NCBI RefSeq assembly: GCF_023370775.1 | Contig: NZ_JAMCCQ010000002.1 | Span: forward strand, 558,001 to 622,000 | Source: Marivita sp. GX14005 | Lineage (GTDB): Bacteria > Pseudomonadota > Alphaproteobacteria > Rhodobacterales > Rhodobacteraceae | Length of the DNA stretch: 64,000 nt | Direction: 5' to 3' | Shown here: in pieces, positions 8,953 to 18,920 of the stretch | Layout: each line of letters opens with the position of its first letter | Position numbering within the stretch: position 1 is the first letter of the stretch | Translations under genes and position numbers: made by a program | The notes under the pieces: generated by a model | Database searches by the model: none | The model's input: only the letters and a program-made list of their open reading frames with translations | What the model was told of the DNA's origin: nothing

Positions 8953-11547
8953 CTATCCCAAGATGCGCGTCACCATTTCCTCGGTGTCGCGGCTCAGGTT
9001 CGGCTTGCGCTTGATCCGCTCGAGCGCCTTGCGCATGAGCGCCTGCCGCGTCTTGTCATAGCGGCGCCACGTCTGGAACGCGGTGCACATGCGCGCGGTT
9101 GTCTGCGGGTTCTTGTCGTCGAGCCTGATGAGCCAATCGGCCAGCAGATCGTATCCCGCGCCATCCTTGCGGTGGAAGCCGGCGTGATGCCCCGCGAGCG
9201 CCCCCATCACTGCACGGAAGCGGTTGGGGTTGGTCCAGTCGAAAGCGGGGTGTTCGGTCAGGCGGGCAGCCACATCGGCGGTCTCCTTCGGGTTCGAGGC
9301 CATAACCTGAAGCCCGAACCACTTGTCCATCACCAGTCTGTCGCCCTTCCACTGCTCGTGGAACGCGTGAATAGCCGGCGCTCCTGTGCCGGACCGGATC
9401 AGCTGGGTCAGCGCCGAAAGCTGCAGGGTCATGTTGTCCGCCCTGTCGAACTGCACCTGCGCGGCAACGCCGTGATCGAGCCGGGTCTTCAAAGCCAGAA
9501 GCGCCGCGGCGAGCGCGCGTTTGCCCGACTGATCGGCACTCGGTTCGTAAGGCGCATGCACCCGCATGTCCTGCATGAGATCGGTCAGCCAGAGCTTCCA
9601 CTTGTCGGCCATATGATCGCGCAGCCGTTCGTTGGCGGCGTAGATTGCATCGGGATCGGGGGTGGTGCCCTGCTCGGACAAAAGCTGCGCGATTTCCGAC
9701 TGCGTCGGCCCGGCGAGCATCAGCGCGCGGAACGCCGGATCGAGCGTGTCGTCGCGCACAACCTGTTCCAGCCCGTCGAGCCAGAGATCGTCCGGGTTCG
9801 CCGCATCGCGGACCATGCCGACGAGGCAGTCCCGCGCCAGATCGCGGCCTGCCTCCCAGCGGTTGAATTCGTCGGTGTCATGCGCGAGCAGAAACGCGCG
9901 TTCCTCGCGGCTCGCCTCGCGCTCCAGCACCACGGGGGCCGAAAAGCCGCGCAGGATCGATGGGGTGGGGCGGCTCGCCAGCCCCTCGAAGCTGAAGCTC
10001 TGCTCGCCCTCCGTCATCTCCAGAACGGTCGTCGGCATGACCTCGTCACCATTGGGATTGAGCAGCCCGACCGCGATCGGGATCACCTGCGGCTGCTTGT
10101 CCTCCTGTCCCGGGGTGGGGGGCGTGTGCTGGCGGAAGGTCAGCGTATATTGCCCATCGCTTTCGTCCCAAGCTTCGCTGACCTGCACGCGCGGCGTGCC
10201 GGATTGCGAATACCAGCATTTGAACTGGCTCAGATCGCGGCCTGTCACATCCTCGAACACCTTGAGCCAATCCTCGATGGTGCAGGCTTGCCCGTCATGG
10301 CGTTCGAAATAGAGATCGAGCGCCTTGTAATACGCTTCGTCCCCGACAAGACGCTTGAGCATCCCGATCACCTCGGCGCCTTTTTCATAGACGGTGGCGG
10401 TATAGAAATTATTGATTTCCCGGAAGCTCTCGGGCCGGACGGGATGGCTCAGCGGCCCCTGATCTTCCGGAAACTGTCGCGCGCGCAGGCCGATCACGTC
10501 GCTGATCCGCTTTACCGGTGCAGAGCGCATGTCGGAAGTGAACTGGCTGTCCCGGTAAACGGTCAGCCCTTCCTTGAGACACAGCTGGAACCAGTCGCGG
10601 CAGGTGATGCGGTTGCCGGTCCAGTTGTGGAAATACTCATGCGCGATGATGGCCTCGATCCGTTCGAAATTGGCATCGGTGCTGGTTTCAGGGCTGGCCA
10701 GCACGGCGGAGGAGTTGAAGATGTTCAGCCCTTTGTTCTCCATCGCGCCCATGTTGAAATCGTCGACGGCCACGATGTTGAACACATCGAGATCGTATTC
10801 GCGCCCTTAAACCTCCTCGTCCCATTTCATCGATTTCTTGAGCGCCTCCATCCCGAAGGCGCATTTATGCTCGTCGCCGGGGCGCACCCAGAGATTCAGA
10901 TCGACTTCCTTGCCCGACATGGTGGTGAACGTGTCGGTGTAGTTCCACAGATCGCCCGCCACCAAAGCGAAAAGATAGGCCGGCTTCGGCCAGGGATCGT
11001 GCCATTCGGCCCAGGTTTCGCCATGTCCGACAGGATTGCCGTTGGACAGCTTGACGGGCTCATCGCCCTCGATGCGGACGGTGAAGACGCTCATCACGTC
11101 GGGGCGGTCGGGATAATATGTGATCTTGCGAAACCCCTCGGCTTCGCATTGCGTGCAATAGATCGCGCCGGATTTGTCTTCGCTCTTTGCCCCCTCGAGA
11201 TCGAGCGGCGACATGTAAAGCCCTTCCAGCGCGCTGTTGGTGGCCGGGCTGATCTCGACCTCGGCCTCCCAGATGAATGGCCCCTCCGGCACGTCGCAGG
11301 TCAGGCCGCGCTCGGTGATCTGCGGCGAGACGTCCTCGCCGTCGATCCGCGCCCAGATCAGCGTCATGTCTTCGCCATGCAGGAAAAACGTCCGGTCAGT
11401 CGCCGCCGGGTTCGGGCTGAACCGGATCCGACTGACGACGCGTGTGGCCTTCGGCGCAAGGCGGAAGGTCAGGTGCACATCCTCGACCGTAAAGCCGAAC
11501 GGGGTGTAGTCGCGCAGGTAGATCGTCTGGGGGGCGGCGTCTTTCAT
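8953..11547 (-). pseudogene. pepN: Aminopeptidase N (M1 family) interrupted by an in-frame TAA
   Basis: The reading frame encodes a full-length M1 aminopeptidase of about 864 residues, except that codon 247 (10809-10807) is TAA. Residues 1-246 hold the N-terminal beta domain, including SALEGLYMS, the substrate N-terminus site, and end MKWDEEV. The same frame resumes GREYDLDVFNIVAV, then GAMENKG at 267-273 and the zinc site HEYFHNW at 303-307, and runs intact to 8953. Relatives have Tyr or Phe where the stop lies, so TAC or TAT to TAA is the simplest change. There is no frameshift and no other decay. The gene is either freshly broken, misread in the assembly, or expressed as two pieces. The start at 11547 has GGAG upstream. 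Confidence 0.85.
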
Positions 11548-11646
11548 GTCGGGCTCCGGGGATGTTGAAGGGGGCAATCGCTGGCCTAGAGTTATGCTGG
11601 CGCGCGCGAGCCTTCAACCAAGCTTGCCGCGCAGAAGGAAAAGCAC

Positions 11647-11826
11647 ATGCCACGACAACGCCGCAAAGCCGATCTGCCGGTCAAGATATGCGCGACCTGC
11701 GCGCGGCCCTTCGCGTGGCGCCGCAAATGGTCGAAGGTCTGGGACGAGGTTCGGTATTGCTCGGACAGATGCCGTCGCGAACGCAAGCAGGGATTTTCAA
11801 ACGAAACCGAACAGCCTTTAGAATAA
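11647..11826 (+). CDS. DUF2256 family mini-protein, four-cysteine
   Basis: A 59-residue protein. The core [14 protein letters not shown], followed by [16 protein letters not shown], is the DUF2256 signature. The C-x2-C pair at 15/18 and the C-x3-C pair at 38/42 look like one zinc-binding treble-clef-like site. AGAAGGA stands 9 bases before the ATG. The function is unknown; members often sit near photolyase or cryptochrome genes, but none is seen here. It is divergent from pepN across about 100 bp and is followed by malate synthase. Very basic composition suggests nucleic-acid contact, which is inference. Confidence 0.85.
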   Translation: MPRQRRKADLPVKICATCARPFAWRRKWSKVWDEVRYCSDRCRRERKQGFSNETEQPLE

Positions 11827-11905
11827 TTCGGAAAGATCGCGCTTATTGCGTTTCTGGGGCGAATTTCCTAATGGAACACCATCGTATACAGTGAGGACTG
11901 CGCAG

Positions 11906-14053
11906 ATGGCCACCCGCATCGACCGCCACGGATTGCAAATCGACAAGACCCTGTTCGACTTCGTGGAGTCGCAGGCATTGCCCGGCACCGATGTCGATCC
12001 GGATGCCTTCTGGGCCGCGCTGTCCGAACTGGCCCATGATTTCGGCCCGAAGAACGCCGAACTGCTGGCAATCCGCGAGGACATGCAGCGCAAGATCGAC
12101 GATTGGCATATTCAACACCGTGACAGGCCGCACGACCACGAAGCCTACAAGGCGTTCCTGTCGGAGATCGGCTACCTGCTGCCCGAGGGTGATGATTTCG
12201 AGATTGAGACGGCGAATACCGATCCCGAGATCGCAACCGTGCCCGGCCCGCAGCTTGTCGTGCCGATCACCAATGCCCGCTACGCGCTCAACGCCGCCAA
12301 TGCCCGCTGGGGCAGCCTTTACGATGGGTTCTACGGCACCGATGCGATGGGCTCTCCCGCGCCCAAGGGTGGCTATGAGAAGGGCCGGGGTGCGCGTGTC
12401 GTGGCGCGTGCGCGTGTGTTCCTCGACGAGGCGTTCCCGATCGACGGTGGCAGCCATGCCGATGCACGGCGCTACCACGTCAAGGACGGGGCGCTCCTGA
12501 TCGACGACATGCCGCTTGCGGAGCCGGCAAAATTCGTCGGCTACAAGGGCCATCCGAAAGCGCCGGACGCGGTGCTGCTGCGCAATCACGGCCTGCATGT
12601 CGAGCTTGTCTTCGATCGCACCCATTTCATCGGTGCGCGCGATCAGGCGGGCCTTGCCGATGTGCGGCTTGAAAGCGCGATGTCGGCGATCATGGATTGC
12701 GAGGATTCGGTCGCCTGCGTCGATGCGGAGGACAAGACGCTCGCCTATGGCAACTGGCTCGGCCTGATGAAGGGCGATCTGAGCGACAGCTTCGAGAAGG
12801 GCGGCAAGACCGTCACGCGCGCGCTGAACCCCGACCGTGCCTATACCGGCCCGGATGGCAAGGATGTGAGCGTCAAGGGCCGCGCCCTGATGCTGGTGCG
12901 CAATGTCGGCCATCTGATGACGAACCCGGCGATCCTGCTGAAGGACGGCTCCGAGATTTACGAGGGGTTGATGGATGCGATGATCACCACGCTCATCGCC
13001 AAGCACGATCTGACAAAAACCGAAGGCCCGCGCAATTCCACGCGAGGTTCGGTCTATGTCGTCAAACCCAAGATGCACGGGCCGGACGAGGTGGCCTTTG
13101 CCGATGACACCTTCACCTTCGTCGAAAAGGCATTGGGCCTGCCGCAATACACGGTCAAACTCGGCATCATGGACGAAGAGCGCCGCACGTCGGTGAACCT
13201 CAAGCAATGCATCCGCGCCGCGAAGAACCGCGTCGCCTTCATCAACACGGGCTTTCTCGACCGCACGGGCGACGAGATCCACACCTCGATGGAAGCGGGC
13301 GCGTTCAGCCGCAAGGATTTCATCAAGCGTAAGGCATGGATTCGCGGCTACGAGGATCGCAACGTCGATATCGGTCTCGAATGTGGCCTCAGCGGCAAGG
13401 CGCAGATCGGCAAGGGCATGTGGGCGATGCCCGACCAAATGGCCGCGATGCTGGAGCAGAAGATCGAACATCCCAAGGCCGGCGCGAACTGCGCATGGGT
13501 TCCGTCGCCCACGGCGGCCACGCTGCACGCGCTGCATTACCACAAGATCGACGTCTTCGCCGTGCAGGACAAGCTGCGCAAGGGCGGCCGCCGCGCCCAT
13601 GTCGACACGATCCTAGATATCCCGCTGGCGGCCTTTCAGAAATGGACCTCCGAGCAGATCACCCGCGAGGTCGAGAACAATGCGCAGGGCATCCTCGGCT
13701 ATGTCGTGCGGTGGATTCAGCAGGGGGTCGGCTGTTCCAAGGTGCCCGATATCAACAATGTCGGCCTGATGGAGGACCGCGCGACCTGCCGGATTTCCGC
13801 CCAGCACATCGCCAACTGGCTGCATCACGGTATCGTCTCGAAAGACGACACGATGGAGATCATGAAGCGCATGGCCGAGGTGGTGGACGAGCAGAACGCC
13901 GGCGATCCGGCCTACAAACCGATGGCGCCGGGCTTCGACAACATCGCTTTCAAAGCGGCGTGCGATCTGGTCTTCGAGGGGCGGGAGCAGCCCTCGGGCT
14001 ATACCGAACCGGTCCTGCACAAGCGCCGTCTGGAGCTGAAGGCCGCCGGCTAG
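11906..14053 (+). CDS. glcB: Malate synthase G
   Basis: A 715-residue single-chain malate synthase, the length of isoform G. It condenses glyoxylate with acetyl-CoA to malate. Signature blocks are [17 protein letters not shown] in the N-terminal region, [41 protein letters not shown] and [20 protein letters not shown], which carries the acidic active-site region near the C-terminal third. The start at 11906 has GAGGA upstream and gives the normal N-terminus. No isocitrate lyase is visible in the window, so glyoxylate may come from glycolate or purines. A double-palindrome repeat follows the stop within 6 bp. Confidence 0.97.
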   Translation: MATRIDRHGLQIDKTLFDFVESQALPGTDVDPDAFWAALSELAHDFGPKNAELLAIREDMQRKIDDWHIQHRDRPHDHEAYKAFLSEIGYLLPEGDDFEIETANTDPEIATVPGPQLVVPITNARYALNAANARWGSLYDGFYGTDAMGSPAPKGGYEKGRGARVVARARVFLDEAFPIDGGSHADARRYHVKDGALLIDDMPLAEPAKFVGYKGHPKAPDAVLLRNHGLHVELVFDRTHFIGARDQAGLADVRLESAMSAIMDCEDSVACVDAEDKTLAYGNWLGLMKGDLSDSFEKGGKTVTRALNPDRAYTGPDGKDVSVKGRALMLVRNVGHLMTNPAILLKDGSEIYEGLMDAMITTLIAKHDLTKTEGPRNSTRGSVYVVKPKMHGPDEVAFADDTFTFVEKALGLPQYTVKLGIMDEERRTSVNLKQCIRAAKNRVAFINTGFLDRTGDEIHTSMEAGAFSRKDFIKRKAWIRGYEDRNVDIGLECGLSGKAQIGKGMWAMPDQMAAMLEQKIEHPKAGANCAWVPSPTAATLHALHYHKIDVFAVQDKLRKGGRRAHVDTILDIPLAAFQKWTSEQITREVENNAQGILGYVVRWIQQGVGCSKVPDINNVGLMEDRATCRISAQHIANWLHHGIVSKDDTMEIMKRMAEVVDEQNAGDPAYKPMAPGFDNIAFKAACDLVFEGREQPSGYTEPVLHKRRLELKAAG

Positions 14054-14058
14054 GGCGT

Positions 14059-14100
14059 GTTTCCGTTGACGGAAACAGGACGATGCGTCAACGCATCGTC
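14059..14100. repeat. Double-palindrome intergenic element, copy 1
   Basis: Two adjacent inverted repeats. GTTTCCGT-TG-ACGGAAAC is at 14059-14076, and GACGATGCGT-CA-ACGCATCGTC is at 14079-14100. The same pair of motifs occurs at 60541-60581, and a degenerate version occurs at 34236-34280. It lies 6 bp after the glcB stop and may act as a terminator or a REP-like element. Confidence 0.8.
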
Positions 14101-14156
14101 CCCCGCGCCAAAATTGCGTTTGCGCCCCCCATGCGGCTTGTGTAGAGAAGCGTCAG

Positions 14157-14233
<77 letters not shown>

Positions 14234-14249
14234 CATCTCTCGTCCCGTT

Positions 14250-15575
14250 CTACTCCGATAGCGCTCCGTCGATCGCGTGGCCGAGTTTGTCGACAAGCTC
14301 GTCGAGCTGCGGCTCCTTGATGATGAAGGGCGGGGCGAGAAGGACGTGATCGCCGGTCTTGCCGTCGATGGTGCCGCCCATCGGGTAGCACATCAGCCCG
14401 GCCTCCATCGCGCGGCGCTTGATCGCCTTGTTGAGTTTGCGCGCCGGATCGAACGGCGCCTTGGTCTCGCGATCCTTCACAAGTTCGATGCCCCGGAACA
14501 AGCCGCGGCCGCGAATGTCCCCTATGTTGGGATGCTGGCCAAACCGCGCTTCCAGCCGGTCCTGCAGCGCAGCGCCCCGGTCCTGAACGGTCTGCATCAT
14601 GCCGTCTTCCGTCAGCCGGTCGAGCACGGCATTCGCCGCCGCCATCGCCATCGGGTGGCCGATATAGGTATGCCCATGCTGGAAAAACCCTGATCCCGCG
14701 GCGATCGTGTCATGAATTTCGGCGGTGCAGAGCATGGCGCCGACCGGCTGATAGCCCGCGCCAAGCCCCTTTGCGACGGTCAGGATATCGGGCGCGATCC
14801 CGTCCGCCTCGCAGGCGAAAAGATGTCCGGTCCGGCCCATGCCGCACATCACCTCGTCGAGGATGAGCAGGATGCCATGCGCGTCGCAAATCTCGCGGAT
14901 GCGCTTGAAATAGCCCTCCACAGCCGGAACCGCGCCGAGCGTGGCGCCCACGACGGGTTCGGCGATGAAGGCCATGACGGTTTCCGGCCCGACGCGCTGC
15001 AATTCGACCTCCAGCTCATTCGCGACGCGCTGGCCGTAATCGAACGCGGACTCGCCATCGCTTCGCCCGCGATATTCGTAGCAGGGCGCGATATGGCTCG
15101 TTTCGACCATCAGGGGCGCGAACGGCGTGCGGCGCCACATGTTGCCGCCCGCCGCAAGGGCGCCGAGCGTGTTGCCGTGATAGCTTTGCTTGCGGGCGAT
15201 CACGCGGCTGCGCTGCGGCTCGCCGCGTTCGAGGAAATACTGGCGCGCCAGCTTGATCGCCGCCTCGACCGCTTCGGAGCCGCCCGAAACGGGGTAGACC
15301 CGTGCCAGATCGCCGGGCGCGTAGCGCACGAGCCGTTCGGCCAGCGATTCGGCGGCGTCCGTTGTGAAGAAGGACGTATGCGCATAGGCCAGATCATCCA
15401 GCTGCGCGCGCACCGCGTCCTTCACATGCGCGTCGGAATGGCCGAGGCAGGACACCGCCGCGCCGCCGCTTGCGTCGAGATAGCGTTTGCCTGTCGTATC
15501 AAGGATGTAGCACCCGTCGCCCGTGGCCGCGAGAGGCAGGGACGTGTTGCAGGTTCGGTGGAATAATGCGGACAT
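14250..15575 (-). CDS. Class III (omega) aminotransferase
   Basis: A 441-residue fold-type I PLP enzyme. SGGSEAVEAAIKLARQY near residue 95 binds the cofactor phosphate. SYHGNTLGALAAGG, LILDEVMCGMGRTG (Asp that pairs with the pyridine nitrogen) and TVAKGLGAGYQPVGA (Schiff-base lysine) follow. Class III enzymes transaminate terminal amines, often to pyruvate. GAGGCGAA lies upstream of the ATG at 15575. It diverges from an amino-acid-type ABC transporter and C45 hydrolase and shares an operator-rich gap with them, so it probably processes the imported or released amine. Substrate unknown. Confidence 0.9.
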   Translation of the reverse strand: MSALFHRTCNTSLPLAATGDGCYILDTTGKRYLDASGGAAVSCLGHSDAHVKDAVRAQLDDLAYAHTSFFTTDAAESLAERLVRYAPGDLARVYPVSGGSEAVEAAIKLARQYFLERGEPQRSRVIARKQSYHGNTLGALAAGGNMWRRTPFAPLMVETSHIAPCYEYRGRSDGESAFDYGQRVANELEVELQRVGPETVMAFIAEPVVGATLGAVPAVEGYFKRIREICDAHGILLILDEVMCGMGRTGHLFACEADGIAPDILTVAKGLGAGYQPVGAMLCTAEIHDTIAAGSGFFQHGHTYIGHPMAMAAANAVLDRLTEDGMMQTVQDRGAALQDRLEARFGQHPNIGDIRGRGLFRGIELVKDRETKAPFDPARKLNKAIKRRAMEAGLMCYPMGGTIDGKTGDHVLLAPPFIIKEPQLDELVDKLGHAIDGALSE

Positions 15576-15620
15576 CGGGTTCGCCTCGATTGAAAAAGCC
15601 CAGGGTCGATGAACGGAAAG

Positions 15621-15688
15621 TTTGCATTTGGATTTTTCATTTGCAATAAAATTTGCATCGAGCCTTGCAAATGTGAAGATATTTTGCA
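15621..15688. promoter_or_regulatory. Symmetric five-box TGCA operator array
   Basis: Five TGCA-centred boxes start at 15623, 15642, 15654, 15666 and 15685, so the spacings are 19, 12, 12 and 19, a mirror-symmetric array. The core ATTTGCA-N8-TGCAAAT (15651-15672) is a perfect 7-bp inverted repeat. It fills the 138-bp AT-rich gap between the class III aminotransferase and the ABC operon. The RpiR regulator at the end of that operon is the natural candidate to bind it. Binding is inferred. Confidence 0.6.
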
Positions 15689-15713
15689 GGCCGGAAACAA
15701 ACAGGGAGCTGAC

Positions 15714-16451
15714 ATGAAAACCATTCTGAACATCGCCGCCGCAGCGGCTTTCGCCCTCGGTGCCACCGCAGCGCAGGCCGACGATCTTGTCGTCGCCACC
15801 GACACCGCCTTCGTTCCGTTCGAATTCAAGAAGGACGGTGAATATACCGGCTTCGATATCGATCTGTGGAACGCGATCGCCGAAGAGATCGGGCAGGAGT
15901 ACGAGCTGCGTCCGATGGATTTTTCGGGCATCATCCCGGCCTTGCAGACCGGGCAGGTCGACGTGGCGCTCGCCGGGATCACCATCAAGCCCGAGCGCGA
16001 GGAGGTGATCGACTTCTCGAACGGATATTACGATAGCGGCTTCCGCCTGATGGTCGGCTCGGACAGCGATATCGAGGATTGGGACGATCTGGCAGGCAAG
16101 ACGCTGGCGGTCAAGACCGGCACATCCGCCTCCGATTGGGCCGAGGAGAACCTGCCCGATACCGAGCTGCGCAAGTTCCCGAATATCGACAACGCCTATC
16201 TTGAGCTGCGCACCGGCCGCGTCGATGCCGCGATGCACGATACGCCGAACGTGCTTTACTACATCCAGACCGCCGGCAACGGACAGGTCAAGGCGGTCGG
16301 CTCGCAGCAGATGGCGCATCAATATGGCATCGCCTTTCCCAAGGGCAGCGAACTGGTCGGCCCGGTGAACGACGCGCTGGCCAAGCTGCAGGAAAGCGGG
16401 CGCTACGACGAGATTTATGCCAAGTGGTTCGGTGAGAAATCCTCCGACTGA
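15714..16451 (+). CDS. ABC transporter substrate-binding protein, polar amino acid family
   Basis: A 245-residue periplasmic protein. Residues 1-22 are an export signal ending AAQA. The mature part is a family 3 solute-binding fold: [15 protein letters not shown], then [17 protein letters not shown], then [17 protein letters not shown] and the hinge region [12 protein letters not shown]. It captures an amino acid or similar zwitterion for the permease and ATPase that follow. GGGAG stands upstream of the ATG. The ligand is unknown; the C45 hydrolase and aminotransferase around it suggest an amide or amino compound rather than plain glutamine. Confidence 0.93.
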   Translation: MKTILNIAAAAAFALGATAAQADDLVVATDTAFVPFEFKKDGEYTGFDIDLWNAIAEEIGQEYELRPMDFSGIIPALQTGQVDVALAGITIKPEREEVIDFSNGYYDSGFRLMVGSDSDIEDWDDLAGKTLAVKTGTSASDWAEENLPDTELRKFPNIDNAYLELRTGRVDAAMHDTPNVLYYIQTAGNGQVKAVGSQQMAHQYGIAFPKGSELVGPVNDALAKLQESGRYDEIYAKWFGEKSSD

Positions 16452-16520
16452 TCCTGTGCGCCGGCCGGTCCTCCGGTCGGCGCTGCCGCGTGACATTTCA
16501 AACCACATCGGAGGCGTTTC

Positions 16521-17177
16521 ATGGAGACGGACTGGTCCGTTATCTTCACCTTCCTGCCCCAGTTGATCGAGGGCGCGAAGACCACCGTTTACATCACGAT
16601 CACCGGGATCGTCGGCGGGCTTCTCCTGGGCACACTGGCCGGGATGATGCGCGCCTATGGCGGTCCGATCCTCAATTCCATCGCCTTCATCTATATCGAG
16701 ATCATCCGAGGCACGCCGATCGTCGTGCAGGTGATGTTTCTCTATTTCGCGCTGCCGGTTCTGGCCGATCTGCGCATCGATCCGATGAGCGCCGCGATCC
16801 TTGCCATTGTCATCAATGCCGGCGCCTATATCGCGGAGATCGTGCGCGGCGCCTTCCTGTCCATCGGAAAAGGGCTGAGCGAGGCCGGGCTGGCGCTCGG
16901 TCTGCCGCATTGGAAGGTGCTGGCCTATATCGTCGGCCCGCTGGCGTTCCGTCGCCTGATCCCGCCGCTCGGCAACCAGTTCATCGTCAGTCTCAAGGAT
17001 ACGTCGCTCTTCATCGTGATCGGGGTGGGAGAGCTGACCCGCACAGGGCAGGAGATCATGGCGTCGAACTTCCGCGCGGTGGAAATCTGGACCGCGGTGG
17101 CGATCATCTATCTCGTCATGACCGGAACGCTGAGCCTCATCCTTCGGACCATCGAGAAACGCATGAGGATCCTGTGA
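16521..17177 (+). CDS. ABC transporter permease, polar amino acid (HisMQ/GlnP) family
   Basis: A 218-residue inner-membrane protein with about five hydrophobic segments. The EAA loop that docks the ATPase reads [20 protein letters not shown] near residue 120. [17 protein letters not shown] is the family block after the second helix. Only one permease gene is present, so the channel is probably a homodimer. The start at 16521 is an ATG preceded by ATCGGAGGCG. It overlaps the ATPase gene (GTGA). Confidence 0.93.
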   Translation: METDWSVIFTFLPQLIEGAKTTVYITITGIVGGLLLGTLAGMMRAYGGPILNSIAFIYIEIIRGTPIVVQVMFLYFALPVLADLRIDPMSAAILAIVINAGAYIAEIVRGAFLSIGKGLSEAGLALGLPHWKVLAYIVGPLAFRRLIPPLGNQFIVSLKDTSLFIVIGVGELTRTGQEIMASNFRAVEIWTAVAIIYLVMTGTLSLILRTIEKRMRIL

Positions 17178-17899
17178 GCATTATCGAATTCAAGAAAACG
17201 TCCAAGCATTTCGGCGATCTGAAGGTGCTCGAAGAGGTCGATCTGTCGATCGACGCGGGTGAGGTCGTGGTGCTGGTCGGCCCGTCCGGTTCGGGCAAAT
17301 CCACGCTCTTACGCTGCATCAACGGGCTGGAGACCATCACTTCGGGCGATCTGATCGTCGACGGGCTGAGCGTGACGGGATCGAAGAAACAGCTGCGCGA
17401 GATCCGGCAGGAAGCCGGAATGGTGTTCCAGCAGTTCAACCTATTCCCGCAGCTGACCGCGCTGGAAAATGTCGCCTTCGGACCGCGCAAGGTCCGGGGC
17501 ATGGGGCGCGAGGCCGCCCGCGAGACCGCGCGCGAGCTTCTGGCGAAGGTGGGGCTTGCAGAGAAGGAAAACCACTACCCGGCAGAGCTTTCGGGCGGAC
17601 AGCAACAGCGCGTCGCTATCGCGCGCGCGCTTGCGGTCAAGCCGAAGGTCATGCTGTTCGACGAGCCGACCTCCGCGCTTGACCCCGAGCTCAAGCAGGA
17701 AGTGCTGAACGTGATGCAGGCGCTGGCCGAGGAAGGCATGACGATGGTGGTCGTCACCCACGAAATGAATTTCGCCAAGCAGGTCGGCAGTCGGCTGATC
17801 TTCATGGAACACGGCAAGATCGCCGTCGACGGAAACCCGCGCGACGTGATCGAAAGGCCGCCGAACGAACGGATGAAGGATTTTCTGCAGCATGTATGA
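17174..17899 (+). CDS. ABC transporter ATP-binding protein, polar amino acid family
   Basis: A 241-residue nucleotide-binding subunit. Walker A is GPSGSGKST, the Q-loop is QQFNLFPQ, the signature is [15 protein letters not shown], Walker B is [12 protein letters not shown] and the switch histidine lies in VVTHEM. It starts with GTG at 17174, overlapping the permease stop. Its own last 8 bp overlap the C45 hydrolase start, so transporter and hydrolase form one tightly coupled unit. Confidence 0.95.
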   Translation: MSIIEFKKTSKHFGDLKVLEEVDLSIDAGEVVVLVGPSGSGKSTLLRCINGLETITSGDLIVDGLSVTGSKKQLREIRQEAGMVFQQFNLFPQLTALENVAFGPRKVRGMGREAARETARELLAKVGLAEKENHYPAELSGGQQQRVAIARALAVKPKVMLFDEPTSALDPELKQEVLNVMQALAEEGMTMVVVTHEMNFAKQVGSRLIFMEHGKIAVDGNPRDVIERPPNERMKDFLQHV

Positions 17900-18920
17900 C
17901 GACGCGAAACCGGAACTGGGATGGCACCGCGCCGCCGGGGATCCGCATCGGATCGGTCTGATACTCGGCCGTGCAGGGCGGGACGCGGTGCGCGAGGTCT
18001 TGCTGGGCTCGGATTACTGGGCCGACGTGATGGCCCATGCGCAAAGCGCCGTGATCACGGAAATGGCGCAGAACGTGCAATCGCTCTTTCCGGCGATCTG
18101 GCAGGAATTGACCGGGCTGGCCGAAGGGCTCGAGCTGCCGCTGGTGCAGGTGCTCACATGGAATTGCCGGGGCGACCTGATGACCAATGTGCCGGATGGA
18201 TGCACCACGGTTCAGATCCCCGGCGACGCGCCGGTGATCGCGCATAACGAGGATGGCCTGCCCGGTTTTCACGGTCACGCCTTTCTGGCCGAGGTGGCAC
18301 CGCAGGGCGCTCCGGGCTTCACCTCCTTCTGCTATCCCGGATCGCTGCCCGGACACACCTTCGCCGTGACCGGGGCCGGGATCGTGCAGGCGGTCAACAA
18401 CCTGCGCCTGCGCGGCGTCGTGCCAAAGGTGCCGCGCATGGTTCTGGGCCGCGCCTTGCTGGATTGCGCGACGCTGGATGCGGCGATTTCGCTGCTGGAA
18501 ACGCATAACGAAAGCGGCGGCTTTCACATGACGCTCGCACAGGCGGGCGATCCGCGCGTGATGAGCGTGGAATACGGCGGCGGGCATTGCGCTGCGGTTC
18601 CGATCGAAACGCCCTCGATGCACACCAACCATGCGCTTCGGATGAAGACCGGGCCGGAGGGGCAGTTGGTGACGCGCTCATCGGCGGACCGGCAGGCGCA
18701 TGGCACCACGCTGGTGGAAGCCGGCACCGCGCCCCTCGATATCCTGCGCGATACCTCGGGCGAGGGTCTGCCCATTCACCGAACCGAAGGCGACGATCCG
18801 GACAACGAAAACACGCTCGCGACGGCGGTTTTCCATCTGGAGGGAACGGGTGTCGACTGGGCGGTCCATGACCAGAGCTCGCGCGATCCCGTCTATTCCG
18901 GCCGTGTCGAACGAGCCTGA
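17892..18920 (+). CDS. C45 family Ntn hydrolase (acyl-CoA:6-APA acyltransferase-like)
   Basis: A 342-residue protein of the isopenicillin N acyltransferase/C45 peptidase family. The start of the mature catalytic chain is PDGCTTVQI, in which Cys104 would be the autoprocessing nucleophile, followed by [13 protein letters not shown], a conserved amide-binding stretch. LTWNCRGDL precedes it in the prosegment. The family hydrolyses or forms amide bonds at N-acyl groups. It overlaps the ABC ATPase upstream and the RpiR gene downstream. There is no signal peptide, so it acts in the cytosol on an imported substrate. Substrate is unknown; an N-acyl amine whose product feeds the class III aminotransferase is the simplest reading. 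Confidence 0.85.
   Translation: MYDDAKPELGWHRAAGDPHRIGLILGRAGRDAVREVLLGSDYWADVMAHAQSAVITEMAQNVQSLFPAIWQELTGLAEGLELPLVQVLTWNCRGDLMTNVPDGCTTVQIPGDAPVIAHNEDGLPGFHGHAFLAEVAPQGAPGFTSFCYPGSLPGHTFAVTGAGIVQAVNNLRLRGVVPKVPRMVLGRALLDCATLDAAISLLETHNESGGFHMTLAQAGDPRVMSVEYGGGHCAAVPIETPSMHTNHALRMKTGPEGQLVTRSSADRQAHGTTLVEAGTAPLDILRDTSGEGLPIHRTEGDDPDNENTLATAVFHLEGTGVDWAVHDQSSRDPVYSGRVERA

Noticed and set aside
10785-10830. Frameshift in pepN
   Set aside because: The two halves are in the same frame, and the sequence resumes at once after the TAA, so it is a nonsense codon and not an indel.
8698-11568. A 956-codon open frame on the + strand opposite pepN
   Set aside because: GC-rich antisense frames stay open by chance. 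Its protein has no domain, and the - strand carries conserved aminopeptidase sequence.
11843-13600. A 585-codon frame opposite malate synthase
   Set aside because: Antisense shadow. The + strand matches malate synthase G over its full length.
15576-16910. Extension of the class III aminotransferase frame upstream to 16910
   Set aside because: The frame runs through the opposite-strand ABC binding protein and permease genes. The family start at 15575 has a ribosome site.
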